A DNA stretch of 16,615 nucleotides from contig JABCPU010001083.1 of assembly GCA_016800925.1 (NCBI GenBank), forward strand, positions 1 through 16,615, in the 5' to 3' direction. The notes beneath the pieces are model-generated. The model saw only the letters and a list, made by a program, of their open reading frames with translations. It ran no database searches and was not told where the DNA came from. The translations under genes were made by a program, and so were the position numbers. Of the stretch, positions 1-8,366 are shown piece by piece. Source of the DNA: Suillus spraguei. Lineage: Eukaryota; Basidiomycota; Agaricomycetes; Boletales; Suillaceae. Position 1 is the stretch's first letter, and each line of letters starts with the position of its first letter.

Positions 1-340
1 GGTAATTCCCTGCAAATGTTCTCTGCAGATGCACAGGGACGCATACCTGTGAAGGACCTAGAGAAGGCACTCGCTGTGATCAAGCACAAGCCCGACGACG
101 TAGTCGGACAAGCAGTGATCCAGAAGCTGGATGTCGACAAAGATGGGTTTGTGGAGCTGGAGCACGTACTTGGTCTTGTAAGGGAAGAGGGTCTTGGTGA
201 GCAACCTAGTTATCTAATGGGGACGTGATCTGATGATGAGGCTAGGTATCGAGATTGATGATGAGGCTCAAACGTTGATAGGTCAGGGCAAAGAAATCAA
301 GGATTCGAGACCGAGGAAGGAGGACATTGTCCAGGAGTAA
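1..340 (+). CDS. LETM1 family mitochondrial inner membrane protein, C-terminal end (partial)
   Basis: This is the last part of a LETM1/Mdm38 type protein, an inner-membrane protein involved in mitochondrial K+/H+ or Ca2+ exchange and ribosome association (family knowledge). The frame is open from base 1 (GNSLQMFSADAQGR...), so the ATG at 16 is internal and the gene starts outside the window. Exon 1-196 encodes the helix with VKDLEKAL and an EF-hand-like loop, DVDKDGFVELEH, whose last position is His rather than the usual Glu. An intron of 49 bases (197-245, GTGAGC...CTAG) follows. The last exon, 246-340, adds GIEIDDEAQTLIGQG and ends RKEDIVQE before TAA at 338-340. The intron is required: without it the frame stops at 226-228 and loses the conserved tail. 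It is convergent with the SHR3-type gene downstream. No frame damage is visible in this part. The family call rests on recognised C-terminal motifs only. Confidence 0.82.
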
Positions 341-741
341 ACCTTATCCAGACATTTTACACATAGACTAGAGCACAACTCTATTATTCCTGCGTACCAT
401 AAGAACTCCATACTATGCTTCGGCCAGCGAAGGTGACTGGATTGTGTGGGTTGCTATTGAATCTCCGAACCATTCAAGTCTTGGCGATCATCGTGTTTAT
501 ATGATGCAATAACTAATGACTTGTAAATAGCACTTGTGCAATGCGCAATGGAAGTATTGTTGCCGCACGAAGAGGGACGACCCGGGAACCAATATATGCG
601 ATTCGTGATGATCATAAAGGGTATTAGATGGTGCCATGACTATCCAACAGTGGATTGAAACTCGAGCACACATCAGTGCTAGAGGTATGAACAACTGGGA
701 AGCAGCCCTGCATGGAAATATCGGGGAAAGGGTGGCGTTCA
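341..741. other. Convergent intergenic region, 3' UTRs
   Basis: This stretch lies between the stop codons of the LETM1 family gene (+) and the SHR3-type gene (-). Only short unsupported frames cross it. It presumably holds both 3' untranslated regions. I see no RNA gene or repeat in it. Confidence 0.5.
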
Positions 742-1500
742 TCATGCGGTTGTTGCGAGGGGAGTTGTTGACTTTATCTCCTCTCCAACGTCACCGCCTT
801 CAACTTTTTCAGAGACATAGCCTTCCTCATCATCACCATCGGCCAGTTCAGCCCACCACCGACCAGCCTGAAGTATCAGGACGCCTGTCAGCGCTACGCT
901 GCAAACGAGGTGGTTTTGACGCGAGGTCAAGAGTAGGTGTTCTTAATAAACGTGGAAACGCGTCCTTCATATGGTGGGGCGGAATTGTCGTGAATTTATC
1001 CATGAGGTCTGGGATGAAATTCCTTAGTGTTGCGACTCATGGTTTTACTATTCAACTGACTGGGATGACGGAGTACGCGTACATGACGACAGCCACACCG
1101 TAGAGGACTGGCGAGAAGAGTATACAATGAACGTTTGGTGGAGAACTCGAGAAGAATACATACATATGCTCCGCCGTCAAACATCAAGTTGCCCGCTTCT
1201 AAATCATTGAAACTCCAAAAGATGGTCGTTCCGCCAAGTATAATGATGGCAAAGAGTGCATAGAAGATTTGTACGGGACCTTTGGTCAGAATCGAGTAGT
1301 AAAGAGCTGCGGTCCACAAATGTTCGTCAGTTACCGGTGACTTCCACAGAGTCAGAGAGTCTGCAATCCAATGAGTGAAAAGTGAACCTGAAAGTAGGTG
1401 TTAGTATGACACGTCGACACCGAGGAAGAAGTCGTGAAAAAATAAACTGACCGAGTAAGAAGGAGGTTATGCAAACGACAACACCAGCTCGTACACCCAT
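742..1500 (-). CDS. SHR3: Shr3-type ER packaging chaperone for amino-acid permeases, with an apparent 1-base frameshift
   Basis: Shr3 is a four-span ER membrane protein that lets amino-acid permeases fold and enter COPII vesicles (family knowledge). Four exons fit: 1500-1452, 1387-1160, 1107-1057 and 1008-742. Intron 1 (1451-1388) has GTCAGT, a perfect TACTAAC branch site and TTTCAG. Hydrophobic segments appear in order: RAGVVVCITSFLLG, IFYALFAIIILGGTTIFW, FLYGVAVVMYAYSVIP and VCSVALTGVLILQAGRWW. The family-typical stretches FTHWIADSLTLWKSPVTDEH and YYSILTKGPVQ are present. The tail is acidic. The product would be about 197 residues. In exon 4 the frame for RTPTLDLAS is joined to the frame for NHLVCS only if one base of the four-T run at 914-917 is ignored. 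A stop lies upstream in the second frame, and I found no intron that avoids the shift. The exon 3/4 junction is the least certain: the GTTGAA donor at 1056 keeps frame, but the better-looking GTCAGT at 1060 does not. Confidence 0.85.
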
Positions 1501-2870
1501 CACTGTGCCTTTGGTCCAGCGGTGCTTGAAAGCAACTGGTTGTATTGGACTTTGTCAAAGGACCGTTTAGGCTGTGGGCGGTCACTGGTGAACGTTAACT
1601 TTGATCTGGACGGAAAGCACCATATGTGGAGCCTCGGCTGTGTCGGAAGCAATTGAGCGTCACCGATCCGCGTTGTCTCAACTCGAGTAAGTGATTCACA
1701 AATCACTCCAAGCTTCTGTCATTATCTGCTTCTCCTAGAACCTCTCTTGATAAAACGTGGTGCTGATATACGCCTCCAGGAGCACTTAGTCGAAGTTGAA
1801 CACTACTGCACGCCTGCAATCCACACCTCGTTCTGAGTTCATTTATTTCAACTTCCCCAGCAGTCGCCACAGTTCGATCTTGCTATGGTCTTGAATAACG
1901 ACTGTTTATTTTGTGGGTTTATCAGTGCACACAGGTTACCTCACTGTAGCTTGTCAAGTACTCAGATGGGGATGCTTTCTATCTCCGGTACGGAAAATAG
2001 ACGACTGCTTTCATTACAATTCATAATTTGCAGTTACGCTTTGATGTAGACATCTCAGTGCCTTCCCTTACATACGACTTATACTAATCCTAATCTCTTG
2101 AGCATACGTTCCTTCAAGTATATAGTCACGCCCGCCACATCCGTGGCATTGCAGGCCTGAGGCCTTGAGGACCCGCTACCTGTTCTTTTTATTTGGCTCA
2201 CTATCAATTAGCATACTGTGTAAATAGTGCTTGTGGAGTAGCTCCTATCGTTGTGCCCTCGATAACGTAAGCGATGGGTCAAGTTTCGTTACTTAATTCG
2301 GCCTTCTTGTTGTTCTTCATCGTCCTCCTCTGAGTCTTCTAATGTTTCATTCACTCGGACTACGAATGCTATCCTTGTAACTCGCTCTGTGGAATGAAAA
2401 TAGACAGCACCAATGCCTTTGACGATGCCACAGCATCGAGGTAGAGCTCTCGTCAGAAGGGTCTACATGATGGTCCCCTACTTCCCAGTTCATAAGGCCT
2501 GACCACCGAGCCACTCATTCCCCACATCGAGAAGGTAACCATAAATTACCTTACAAGGCAAAAAAAAAAAGTGTCGAGACGCATCGAACCCTCTTCCAAC
2601 TCTTTTACCTTCCCTGCTAACCGAGTGGCTCGTCCTTATGCTCAGACCATCGCACATGATTGCTTCGCGCTTTTTGCCTTTAATGGCAAAAAATGCGCGC
2701 CGCAGAAAAGCAATCGTATTCGATGTCCATAGCACGCCTGGTACTTTAAAAGAAGCGCGCAAGATGCATGGATTTGCCACAACGCACTCGCTATTCATTC
2801 ACTTCAAGGATTTAATTCCACTCTGCAGATCAATCATAACCCCTTCTATTCTATAAAACACTATCACAAC
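1501..2870. other. Long divergent intergenic region between the SHR3-type and zinc finger genes
   Basis: About 1.37 kb separates two divergently transcribed starts and should contain both promoters. No open frame in it looks like a protein. It has an 11-A run (2560-2570) beside a pol III-like box pair on the minus strand (see findings) and a short GGCCT-N-AGGCC palindrome near 2154-2164. A TATAAAA-like stretch at about 2852-2858 lies just upstream of the zinc finger ATG at 2871 and may be its TATA element. The rest shows nothing I recognise. Confidence 0.45.
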
Positions 2871-3889
2871 ATGCCTGCTGCAGGACGTAACGTACGCTTT
2901 TAGCCCACCTCACATCCCACGCCTTGTACTGATGACCACTTTGTCTACAGATACCTGTTGGTTGCCCTATCTGTCAGAAGGTTTTAAGCCGCAAGGCAGA
3001 TCTTCCTCGACATATGCGTACACACGATGAACATAAGGAGGCTTTGTATGTACTCGTACCTTATTACTATCCCGGATGGTTCCTGATCTGTTCGCTATCT
3101 TGATCAGTATGCACGCATGCCCATTCCCTAACTGCAATTACAAGACCCTGCAGAAGTCCAATCTGCAGACGCACATCAGGACACACACCCGTGAGCGCTC
3201 GAAGGCGTGCCCTCATTCTGGGTGCGCGTTTGCCCACCACCGATCCAGGTAGCCTGACGCGTCACCGCAAGCAACTACACGGCTACGAGCCTAAAGCGCA
3301 TCGCAGCCCAGGTGGCAAAGTTGCACGAAGGTTCGCCACCGCGCCTTACCCCTCTACTCGGGTTATGAAGCCAGAAATAGAGATTCCCGCATCGTCGGAT
3401 CTTAATGACCTAAATTTTCTCGAGCTCGTAGGCCTCATTCCTTGCGATGCGATTGCACCTGCTGAGGCCAGTGACTCCGGTATCCCCAATTCTCTGGCGA
3501 GCTCACTGAACTTCCCTGGGAACGATCCTTCTCTGATTCCCCTGTCAAGAGTTTTACCTCCGTGTACGAACAGCCCTCTCAGCTCCCCCTTCCCCCTTCC
3601 AACCACTTCCAACCTCCAACTGTTCCCGTCGATCTTTCCATTTCCACATGCCGCAGTTCGACCGGAGCTATTTTTTGATGCCAACTATCAGTATCCCATC
3701 TCCGATGTCGAATTCCAATCCCAGCCTGTCACCGGAAATGATCTGAACAATTCCCTACCAGCTGGACTGGAGGAGTTTTTGCGGGAATATGGTTCGGGGC
3801 ACTTTGAAGGCGGTTATGGGTACCAAGACAATGCGACGTATTCGATGGCCCAGCCCTCGTTCACAAACGAATACACTAATGTCTATTGA
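2871..3889 (+). CDS. C2H2 zinc finger transcription factor, three fingers, with an apparent 1-base frameshift
   Basis: A likely nuclear DNA-binding regulator. Exons are 2871-2891, 2951-3045 and 3108-3889. The introns are 2892-2950 (GTACGC...CTACAG) and 3046-3107 (GTATGT...GATCAG). Finger 1 is C-X2-C-X12-H-X3-H (residues about 12-32). Finger 2 is C-X4-C-X12-H-X3-H (about 43-65, CPFPNC...HIRTH). Finger 3 is C-X4-C (CPHSGC) followed by SLTRHRKQLH. Finger 3 has correct spacing only if one C of the CCC run at 3233-3235 is ignored; the direct frame stops at TAG 3252-3254. The tail of about 200 residues is Pro/Ser/Asn-rich and has no domain I know. It ends at TGA 3887-3889; the total is about 298 residues. 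An alternative is a 58-base intron at 3191-3248 (GTGAGC, CTCAT, CCAG), which would also restore frame but would remove the cysteines of finger 3. The target genes are unknown. Confidence 0.82.
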
Positions 3890-4197
3890 AATCTTCGCAC
3901 CATTATCTTTCATCTCCTTCTCACATCACCTGTAAATCATCATTGGCATCACAATTTCATTTGGAAACTCGGCATTATCATTATCGTTCACTTATACCAC
4001 ACTACTTGCATCTGTTGTACATACCTTCATTCGCACTTTAGCGATCTTCACTTGTAAACTACATTATTTATATTAGTAAATGAATCTCATGACTATGGAT
4101 TGATCCCCGGGGTGTGCTAAACTTCCATGTATTCACGCGGCATCGGGTGGCAATCGAACTCCGACACATCCTCTTGTCACTACACAATATTGCGAGC
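3890..4197. other. Intergenic region, 3' UTR of zinc finger gene and promoter of RsfS-like gene
   Basis: This is a T- and C-rich stretch between two genes in the same orientation. I see no conserved element or open frame with support in it. Confidence 0.45.
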
Positions 4198-4934
4198 ATG
4201 CAAACTCTTCGGTGCATTCATCGTGCAGTTGCAGGCCTAGGTCCATCGCGTCTTGGGATTTACTTCCAGGAACATCACCGGAGCAACACCTCCTCCCACG
4301 CCATGGTTTATTGATACTGAAGGTCCAGTCCAATCAATAACTAGGCATACTCCTCCTCACCTTGCTCCAAAAACTCACGAGCTTCCTGAAAACGTCTCTG
4401 TCGGGATAAAGCAACTATTTTTACAACTCAGCAAATCTCCTTTGCTAGAGCCATCAACTTTGAGTGTCGAACGACCTGTCGCCGCTCTCCCTGGTCCTCC
4501 ATTAGCTCGAACATTACCCAAGGGCCGCCGGAAACGCGGGCGCACATACTCTGGTGAAGGTCTTGCTGATGAGCCTGGAGGTATATGGGACTGGGTAGTC
4601 ACTGCTCAAGTGCGTACCCTATTGGCAACCTCTATCTTTCTTGCTAATTGCTGTTTCGCAAGGTGAAAGAAGGCACCGAAAACCGAGGATCGATAGAAGC
4701 CGTCGTACGTCAAGTGCGAAAGACTGTATGTCTGCTCAGTCCCTTTTGACCTCACAGCAACTGAAAATTATTGTTCAGTTGTTGTCCATGGACCCACCGC
4801 TGCCCCTTCCACCCAATTCTAAGAAGAGAATGGTCAATGGGTGGGCTATGATTGATGCGGGCAAATTTGCAGTACATATACTGAGCCGTGATGCACGGCG
4901 GAAATATTTTGAAAGATCGGCTGCCGCGTGGTAG
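4198..4934 (+). CDS. Mitochondrial RsfS/Iojap-like (ribosomal silencing factor family) protein
   Basis: RsfS family proteins bind the large ribosomal subunit. Fungal mitochondrial relatives include the N-terminal part of Atp25 (family knowledge). The exons read well from the PPPTPWFIDTE stretch: up to 4609, then 4663-4725 and 4779-4934 (TAG at 4932). The introns are 53 bases each (4610-4662 GTGCGT with a CTAAT branch; 4726-4778 GTATGT...TTCAG). Recognisable parts are PKGRRKRGRTYSGEG, a Trp-rich GIWDWVV, VKEGTENRGSIEAVVRQVRK and the end segment NGWAMIDAGKFAVHILSRDA, the most RsfS-like part. The N terminus from ATG 4198 (MQTLRCIHRAV..., Arg-rich, no acid for its first 24 residues) looks like a mitochondrial presequence but is in another frame. 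Either one G of 4255-4257 is extra, or a 58-base intron (4210-4267) is present. The total is about 209 residues with the first option. The family call is moderately sure. Confidence 0.72.
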
Positions 4935-6077
4935 TTTAGCAACACGCTAACCATTATTCAATCTATCCATCTATGTTACAGAGTTTCAATGCATACCGCA
5001 ACGACTTGGTTAATTAATCGCTTTTCCACTGCATCACTAGGTCCTTCCTCTCAATCCAATATCGCTTCTTCAAGCCTATGCAAGACACCCGGGACTCGGA
5101 GCCGAGTCTTTGTTAGTTCCAACAGTTATTCTTTCGCTAACGCCACGCCTCTTGCCTACCGACACTGCGCTCACTCCTCCGTAAATATATATGTACGTTC
5201 TGAGTCACTTCCAATGCCGAAGCTCGTTCGACAAAACTGATCTCCCTTCGTGTAGTCCTTATTCAACCACCCACAAAAAATCCAGTTTATTGTCCTTTGG
5301 GGTCGTAGACCATATGTTTAGTCGAGCGGCTTACTCCCGCTTCACTATCGTAAACCACCCACTGTTCACACCACTCGACGGTACAAACACGCCCTCAGCC
5401 CGTCGCTATCATACTCTGGCCTCCGCTCATTCATCCCTTCGACATCAACCATGCGAACGCTTGAATGCCGCCTATGAATGGCCGTCGACCTTTATCAACA
5501 TATTTATTATCACATACACACTGCATGTTGAATCCTCCTTATTTCTCAGACCCTCGCAGCCTACGTTGCTACTGGCACCTAAAGGTAGTCAGCTTTAACT
5601 ACGTCAGCACCACATCCCTCTTCCAGGGGCCCCGAGTGGCTAGTACCCGAGGCTAGATCTGCCCTTTGAGGCTGCAAGGCTGCTCGCCCACCCTCGCAGC
5701 TCACCTCGGCTCTCTCTTGCACAACTTGGGGCCGCTATTGAGGCTTCCGCCCCAAAACTATTTGCTTCAATAAAGCAATCATTTCCTTTTGTTCTCGCCA
5801 CCATTACTAAGACTGCTGCACGACAGCAAACACAAAATCGTTACTTGTGGGTCTAATCCTACGCAAACTACCACTGTCGGATGACAGTTACCGATTGATA
5901 AGGAAGGGATGATTGTCTTCCGAAGTTCCTTCTATCGAAGTCTGACTACGAGTGACTATTTGCATAAATACTTATACTGCTTTGAGTCCGGAAATCGGTA
6001 TGTCCTTAATCATAGTTTTCATCTTATTCAAAAAACATGTACAACTGATGCGTAAAATCAGTGAGTCATTTAGAAGA

Positions 6078-6308
6078 TCAAGCAGATTCAAGTTCAGTAG
6101 CTTCTTCCTCTTCAAACAGCTTGATATTCATACCCTGCAGAAACCCAGCCAGAATGAGGTCCAAAAAATTCTTCCTGTGCTTCCCCAACCACGCAAGACA
6201 GCCTACCCAGGCCACGGACGCCCATATCCACCCATTCGGATCAGCGGGTAACTGAGCTCCCACAAGTCTCGATTGATGATTATGCGCTCGAGAACCCTTC
6301 CTCGATCG
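6078..6308 (-). CDS. Possible C-terminal exon of an unrecognised membrane protein
   Basis: On the minus strand a TTTTCAG acceptor (ending at 6309) is followed by an open frame to a TGA stop at 6078-6080. It encodes a Trp-rich hydrophobic stretch (GWIWASVAWVGCLAWLGK), then NFLDLILAGFLQGMNIKLF and an acidic tail. This resembles the last transmembrane span and cytosolic tail of a membrane protein. I do not recognise the family, and I could not find convincing upstream exons between 6310 and 6560. It may be a gene remnant or chance. Confidence 0.2.
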   Translation of the reverse strand, partial: RSRKGSRAHNHQSRLVGAQLPADPNGWIWASVAWVGCLAWLGKHRKNFLDLILAGFLQGMNIKLFEEEEATELESA

Positions 6309-6541
6309 CTGAAAACTAGTACTAGTAGTCGTTGCTGTTGTTTCAAAAGAAGCACTGTGCTACGTGATGCTACGAGTCACTTCGGTCGGCAGTGAGTTTC
6401 CTGATGCCTCTAATAAACTTCCACTTGCCGTCACATGTTATCACCTATTGTTACAGTCGTTACGTGGGAGCCACAGGTGTTCGCACCCTGATCAAATTCT
6501 CGTTTCCGCAATGAACCTGGCAAAAGACGCATCGTCAATGC

Positions 6542-6561
6542 TACGTCATTAATGTGACGTA
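6542..6561. promoter_or_regulatory. Perfect 7+7 inverted repeat with bZIP half-site character
   Basis: TACGTCA and TGACGTA flank a six-base spacer (TTAATG). Each arm contains an ACGTCA/TGACGT half site of the CRE/ATF type. It lies about 360 bases upstream of the first protease copy. A role as a bZIP binding site is inference only. Confidence 0.25.
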
Positions 6562-6882
6562 ACGGGCGAAGACTTTACGTGTCATTTGCGTCTGACTCCC
6601 AGTCGGGTGGACGTTGCAACCGCTCTCCTCAGTGCTCAGTAACGCTTGCTACACTAGCCTGGGCAGTGTATTCATGATGGGTGGTATCTCTATGAAAATG
6701 AACGTGAGATGAGTCAATGAATGTTTGAACCATTGGTACCAGGCGAATGATTGTATTGCCACCTGCCAGAATCAAAAGCAAACCGCTTTTATCGAGAGGT
6801 GGAATTACCTCATCATTGCTTTTTCGAGGGTTCAATATAGCACGTGCCACAGTCATCGCGTTTACTGGCACATAACTTAAAG

Positions 6883-6890
6883 TATATAAT
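6883..6890 (+). promoter_or_regulatory. TATA-like element of the decayed protease copy
   Basis: TATATAAT lies 35 bases before the ATG at 6925. The corresponding stretch of the second copy (TTATAAT at 8325-8331) lies 36 bases before its ATG. The sequence between element and ATG is similar in both copies, which supports a shared ancestral core promoter. Confidence 0.4.
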
Positions 6891-6924
6891 AGGCTGCTGA
6901 GCATGATATTGCTTCCAAAAAGCC

Positions 6925-7731
6925 ATGTTTCTCACTGCATTCCCATCTACACTTCTCCTGGGCCCTGACTTTGTCAATCGCGGGATCGCCCATTGAAGTT
7001 CGCAATTTCCCCGTCAGTATTTCCCTTAGTGCCGGGAGATTGAACTTCTCCGATGGCACTATTGGTCTCGTGCAACACGATAAAGCTCGTGTGGCGGCCT
7101 TCAGGGACTACAATACGCATGGCCGACGTGCTGAAGGCATTCCTATGACATTCGTCTCTTGGTGTAAATACGTTATAGCACTTGACGTTGGCAGCCCCCC
7201 GACAACCTGTTAGTTTAACACTGAGAAAACATACGGCTGCTAATATACTATTGAAGATAACTTGCTTGTCGACACCGCTAGCGCGGTCACATGGATTGGC
7301 GCCCGTACTCCATGCGACGAAACCGGGTTCAACACCGGGCAGCGTGTAGGGGAAACCTATGATAACTTCCTCCTCACCTCGCATACATTGAATGGTTCAC
7401 ACCATTCCCATCTGCTCCTGACCGAAACAGCGGTCTTTATAAACTGTCAAGATCTATGCATGGTAGTGACAGAGTGGCTAGTATTGTGCTGGTGGGTGAT
7501 ATTGTGTGTAGTGTCCACCTTCTACCAAAGTTTGGTGACACGGCCCTACGAGAATGGATGAGCGAGACCATTTTTTCAAAATTACTTGAATTTAGCCCGG
7601 GAGGTTTTTCCTGATGAACTTTAATACTGGCTACACATTTATGCAGCGCTTCTAGTACACTGTGTTAGATCGCGATAACTGCAGGGTCGGTTTTGCCACA
7701 ACCCTGTTCACTTATGCCACCACCACGAATT
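6925..7731 (+). pseudogene. Decayed polyporopepsin-like aspartic protease, tandem copy 1
   Basis: This is an older, broken sister of the protease at 8367. From ATG 6925 the signal peptide frame shifts after LLLG (an extra G in the GGG run near 6960) into GSPIEVRNF...DKARVAAFRDY, which is parallel to copy 2. The first intron is conserved in place (7210-7256, GTTAGT...TTGAAG). Exon 2 then carries DTAS where the first catalytic motif should read DTGS, so the glycine is lost. Copy 2 exons 3 to 5 have no counterpart: homology resumes around 7470 with a SIVLVGDI-like stretch of the last exon. The end (GYTFMQRF, in-frame TAG in place of the following Tyr, then VGFATTLFTYATTT) matches the copy 2 terminus, with divergent sequence at 7520-7610 between. 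Frameshift, lost active site, deletion and stop make function very unlikely. Confidence 0.85.
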
Positions 7732-8366
7732 GCCAAATATACAGGGGATCGTTTTTCCGACGGGCAAAGTAGCATACGGATTTGTACGGGTGGTTGAATC
7801 GTAACGTAGGCAAAGTCATCGACGTTGCATTCGCATCTCAACAACTTCAATTCGGACCATCCATGGGGGACCCGCAATTCACAGCTTTCGTAGACCGTAT
7901 AGTCTTATTTCAGTTCGGACAGCTTCGTTGTTCTTTCTCCTTTTTGTGTGACCAAACCCTATCTGGATGAAGCTGTCTGCGACAGTCAGGATGCATACCT
8001 TTTACAGCTATTTTCACATCAATAGACGGAAAAAATCATTTAGGAGAGACACCAACCAGGGTCTCGTTTGATGATCGTGCGCCTCAAAAACTACTGCACC
8101 GTGCAACTGGTATTACAGGGTCATTCAAGTTGGTGCTCACCGTCACATTACCCATGCTGTCACACGTGGCGTCTCCGTGTGTCCTAACTAAGAATTTGTG
8201 TCTAGCCACATTTTATTGGCAAGTCAGATCCTTGCACTCATCATCATCATGGATTGCAACTATCTCGTCATCACTTTAGACTGACGTGGCTAAGGTTTCC
8301 AAACATCGCCGTCGCGTTCGCTAGTTATAATGGGCCACCGAGTATGATATGATTTTCCAGTAAGCC
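7732..8366. other. Intergenic region between the two protease copies
   Basis: It holds the promoter side of copy 2, including the stretch near 8061 that resembles 6266 and the TATA-like TTATAAT at 8325-8331. Between about 7740 and 8050 I see no recognisable coding or repeat content. Confidence 0.4.

Larger units (their letters stand above)
4935..6924. other. Gene-poor region upstream of the protease pair
   Basis: About 2 kb with no gene I can support. Open frames at 4989-5598 have no recognisable motif. There are small hairpins: TTGGGGC...GCCCCAA around 5728-5757 and TTGCTT...AAGCAA at 5762-5777. One weak minus-strand exon candidate (6078-6308) is listed separately. Near 6266 a short stretch resembles one near 8061, upstream of the second protease copy, so the proximal part probably belongs to the duplicated protease promoter region. 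Confidence 0.4.

Noticed and set aside
16..228. Stand-alone 70-residue gene starting at ATG 16
   Set aside because: The frame is open to base 1 with conserved residues upstream of the ATG, and the 3' end at 226-228 reads into an intron. It is an internal exon of the LETM1 family gene.
2572..2636. tRNA gene on the minus strand
   Set aside because: Box-like motifs are present, but the T-stem and acceptor stem do not pair, so no tRNA can be supported.
2490..2856. Overlapping frames on both strands between SHR3 and the zinc finger gene
   Set aside because: No motifs; one contains the A11 run read as Phe residues. The region fits a promoter better.
4989..5656. Series of short plus-strand frames (83, 135 and 63 residues)
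   Set aside because: Ser/Thr/Pro/His-rich composition typical of translated C/T-rich non-coding DNA, with no conserved motif or splicing pattern.
6629..6904. 91-residue minus-strand frame starting with ATG
   Set aside because: It lies over the promoter of protease copy 1 and has no recognisable domain or splice context. It is most likely chance.
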